This document shows positions 60,871-64,000 of a DNA stretch of 64,000 nt, one piece after another. Numbering within the stretch: position 1 is the first letter of the stretch; the number at the start of each line of letters is the position of its first letter. The stretch lies in contig JNEU01001023.1 in the NCBI GenBank assembly GCA_000697475.1, positions 1 through 64,000 of the forward strand, given 5' to 3'. Made by a program: the position numbers and the translations under genes. Source of the stretch: Lichtheimia corymbifera B2541 (lineage: Eukaryota; Mucoromycota; Mucoromycetes; Mucorales; Lichtheimiaceae). Under the pieces are notes generated by a model that made no database searches, was not told the DNA's origin, and saw only the letters and a list, made by a program, of their open reading frames with translations.

Positions 60871-61160
60871 GTCAAGACACTTCGCCATGAACAAAGACCA
60901 CTTCTCATATAGCATCACGCTTACAGCATATGTAAAACATAAAGCTGCCTGTATCTCTAAACTTTACAAGGAAAGGTGGGGTCGTCAATCGAACAAAGTT
61001 GCTCGTTGGGGTCCAGCGCACCTTGTGTGCAACTTTGATCTATTGAAGACCCCACGCTTTATTGTAAGGTTGTGTGGTACTGCCACCTTTATGTTTTACA
61101 TATGCTGAAAACATAATCCTATATGTTAGGTGGTCCGTATTCATCGTCAATCGTCCTGAC
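60871..61160. repeat. Foldback unit P4
   Basis: An h' block at 60872-60920 and a degenerate h block at 61105-61150 flank inverted module halves centred near 61010 (AACAAAGTTGCTCGTTGGGG versus AACTTTGATCTATTGAAG). This is the last unit of the series. Confidence 0.8.
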
Positions 61161-61499
61161 CTCATTTTTAGTAGTGATGATGCAAGAGGTAGTGCCTGTG
61201 TAACGCGCAGCCGAGAGTTAGAGCGAATATGATCAACACTATTGGTCTGTTGTGCATGATGGATGCTTCTCCGGTACCCCTATAGCAAGGGATCCGGCTA
61301 TGATAGCCCGTGTGGAATGGTTCGTCGTTGTATAAGGTTGCATAATATGGCGTTTATAGAGTTGCATGGTATGTACATGTATTCGCGCCAGTCATTGAAT
61401 GAATTAAGCTGTATTTCCCCTTTCTTTCAATCCAAGTGATTCACACTTGCACATACAAGCTAATAGCCGATACCCTAATGAATAATATGTTCATCCAAC

Positions 61500-62045
61500 T
61501 CGATCATTCAATGAAAGTCTAATAATAGCGCATTGTAGTGTGGGTGTTTATGAGTAAATATGATACATAACAGGAACAACATTGCAAATACAATATGGTA
61601 TGGGAGGTGAATCACATAACAGAGGAAGCAGGGAAGAATGTGTGTCATTGTATTCTTGGTTGCTGTGGTTATCGACATCCCCCATCCATGATTGCACAAT
61701 AACTGCTGCATGCATTAACTCGAGCACTCCAATATCGTCCATGGCTGTAAACACCTTTCGTCAATTCTATCTCATCCACCCGTACCCACGTGATATGATT
61801 CATGATCCCTGCTAACAACGCGACAAGTAATCATCATGATCCTCATTTGAATGCATGCATCCACCACTACCATTCCAAATCCAATTGGTATGCTGGCAAA
61901 GGAGCCCCAGAGGCTGGTGCTGATATGCTTTCCATTTCCATTTTGTTGGTCATTTTCCATCGCAGCTCAACCAGCTGAAGCTTGCTTGTATTGCGGCGTA
62001 GTTGATGGGTAATATGGTGTCATCCAAATAGACATCACGTCCTGA
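61500..62045 (+). repeat. Dispersed repeat, right copy (matches 640-1180)
   Basis: This is the direct-repeat partner of 640-1180, described there. In this copy the shared blocks sit after the foldback series, not before a palindrome arm, so the modules are shuffled between the two islands. Confidence 0.75.
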
Positions 62046-64000
62046 ATGGGCCAAAGAAACCAAAACACTCAATACACCCTATTCCTTCCATCTCATGTAC
62101 CAGCACAATGCAGTACATGGTCCCGCGGTGATTGTTGTCATTGCATGGTTATCATGCCTTACATAATCGGGGGATATAACAAATCACGCCACAGAGAAAA
62201 TATTCGATTGGGATACATCGTCAATGATGACGCTTACTCGGCGAATAGGAGTTTCGAAGATGGCTTGGTATAGGAAAATATGACTTCGTGCTCGGATCAA
62301 CGGTGCACAGATCTCGAGCAATGGCAAAATGACCGCCGGCTGAGATTCATCTTTGGACCAGGAGCACAGTATAATGACTGGAATGGCGTTTGTAAAAGTA
62401 GGCCATATAGCAGATGACAGGTACATATTCCTTTGAAGGTATAGGCCATATCAGGTAAAGATATAGATGATATAACGATGGTACCACGTGATGCAAATTG
62501 ACATAATATGATTGTGTGGTGGCTGCAAAGCTGAAAGATTCAGGTGGTTGTTCCACGTGGAAAGATCTTTGCGCCTACCCGCCATATCCCGCCACGAGTA
62601 TACTATATGTATTCATTGCTTTGTTGATATGGTACACGCATTTCTATCAGACAATGTGTAATTCTGGTTATCAAAACGTCGGAAACCAAGCGATCCCGGC
62701 AAAGATGTACACTTAAGATTGTCGTGTGTACGTGTGCATGTGCCACAGCGAGCAAAAGGAATGAGGAGAAAAATGGTAGCAGGCTGGGAACGCCGCATTA
62801 CCAAATCAGTCGCACCTTTAACACCCCTCCGAGAGATATGAACATCTGATAGCTAGTTTCAGCAAGCAACAAAATGGCTGGGTGTGTAATAATTGATGCT
62901 GTACTTGTGTTTTCAGAAGCAGTAATGTAGGTGTACATGTAGAGTGTAGAGCTTTTCCGAATGAATCACTCATTGACGTAACGACCATTGGTTCCAGATA
63001 CTGGGATTTAGGAATCCATAGGATCCTTTCCTCGCTTGTTCGCATATACGACCGATAGACCGCTTAGCAAGGTTGGTAGTTTTGGTTTCATTGATGCTGG
63101 ATCGTTCAAGGTTGTCAAAAACAATGAACCTATGACAAAAAATGAGTATCACTTATACGAAACCGCCTCATGTTTTAACCTTCAGTCCTCACTTTTCGGG
63201 CTTATACGGAGCAAATCGGGTTGCTGGATGTGCCTCCGAGGAAAAAAAAGCACCAAAAAAATGAAGGTGTGTGAGTGTGGAGGTTGAGTGCGGCAGGATA
63301 GCTTCAAGATGAATGAAGATGTGAAATGTGAATGGTATTGATATGTGCCATATTGGGTGTACGGCAGGTAGTTGGGTGGTGATTGCCGTGTGAAAAATCA
63401 TTCTTGTGGCTGTGGATATGAAGAACGAAATCAATCATCTCTCCGATCATGCGGGGTGCACAAATGTGAGGAGATAGGCAAAATGGGTGTTACTAAGCAA
63501 GGTCCCTTTGGTCCCTACGACCTCACCCAAATATGTAAATGGGAATTTGCTTAGCATTCCCGCCCAATCCCCTGTTAGATTTCTCCCATCGGCAACACCA
63601 TACCCAACATACCCAATTCCCATCATCTATCCTCATACAGATATTTCAAAATGCACATGCACAGATGCGTGGAAATATTCCTCACATGCCACTTTCCGTC
63701 ATTCACGGCTTGTGTGTAAAGTAACCAGCCTTTCTTCGTTACGTAATGGAAAGAATCTTGCACACTATATTCACAGACACGGGGACCCTGGCGACCCTAC
63801 TTGCTCAAAACATCGGGTTTTATATGATACACCTGTGATCAGGTCACCTTTTCCTCTAAAGATTTCCTTGATTGTAATATCGTGCACGCTGTATCCCAAC
63901 CAATTAAGGAAGAACTGCTCAATGCTGATACACCACAAAGGTGTGGGAAATGAAAGACTGCATAATCCAACCATAATGTGATATCTTCATGCAGCGTTTA
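62046..64000. other. Unassigned sequence to the window end
   Basis: About 2 kb with no recognised gene or repeat. Overlapping frames at 62184-62556 (-), 63189-63434 (-) and 63487-63981 (+) have no domain. The 165-codon frame at the end is the longest but lacks any family resemblance and any leader. Confidence 0.45.

Noticed and set aside
59683..61160. CRISPR-like array
   Set aside because: The units are palindromic and irregular, far longer than CRISPR repeats, and the genome is eukaryotic.

Overview
The window is nuclear DNA from a filamentous fungus. Nineteen intron-rich protein genes can be modelled exon by exon. Introns are mostly 50-100 nt with GTAAGT/GTATGT-type donors, branch sites such as TACTAAC or CTAAT, and TAG/CAG acceptors. 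Exon lengths were summed for the multi-exon models, and each closes in frame. CT-rich leaders, the gene set and the style of the proteins suggest an early-diverging lineage, most likely Mucoromycota (Mucorales). That placement is an inference; no marker gene proves it.

Layout: 1-4.2 kb is a repeat island, dominated by a ~2.6-kb imperfect palindrome centred near 2.47 kb. From 4.5 to 36.3 kb is a gene block: SET2 histone H3K36 methyltransferase (-), GTR1/RagA GTPase (-), ISA1 Fe-S carrier (+), a Ych1-type rhodanese (-), a GT2 membrane glycosyltransferase (+), an F-box protein (+), a LaeA-like methyltransferase (+), RGP1 (+), ALG13 (-), ADA1 of SAGA (+), AMACR (+), ATP23 (-) and GFA1 (+). At 36.5-38.4 kb lies a second, near-identical copy of one palindrome arm, in the opposite orientation to the arm at 2.9-4.15 kb. 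The whole 32-kb gene block is therefore bracketed by long inverted repeats. A second block at 39.6-58.1 kb holds ATG13 (+), an unrecognised coiled-coil protein (+), a sulfotransferase-like protein (+), TIP41 (+), PRI2 (-), a small basic protein (-), a BAG6-like ubiquitin-domain protein (+) and the CWC27 cyclophilin (-). From 58.3 to 62.05 kb is another repeat island with alternating inverted modules that fold into serial hairpins. The last 2 kb shows nothing recognisable.

Most genes are ordinary housekeeping loci. They touch chromatin (SET2, ADA1), TORC1/autophagy signalling (GTR1, ATG13, TIP41), the UDP-GlcNAc, N-glycan and cell-surface routes (GFA1, ALG13, GT2), Golgi Rab activation (RGP1), mitochondrial maintenance (ISA1, ATP23), DNA priming (PRI2) and splicing (CWC27). 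Several pairs converge closely: AMACR/ATP23 have 24 bp between stops, BAG6-like/CWC27 75 bp, RGP1/ALG13 152 bp and TIP41/PRI2 157 bp.

The most unusual signals are of two kinds. First, one repeat family built from a ~110-bp module and a hairpin module recurs about 20 times in both orientations at three loci and forms foldback structures. Second, there are splice-site oddities: GC-AG introns in ATG13 and the rhodanese gene, a 54-nt stop-free 3n intron in ADA1, and a 63-nt stop-free 3n intron in GTR1 that lacks a GT donor and interrupts the G3/switch II motif.
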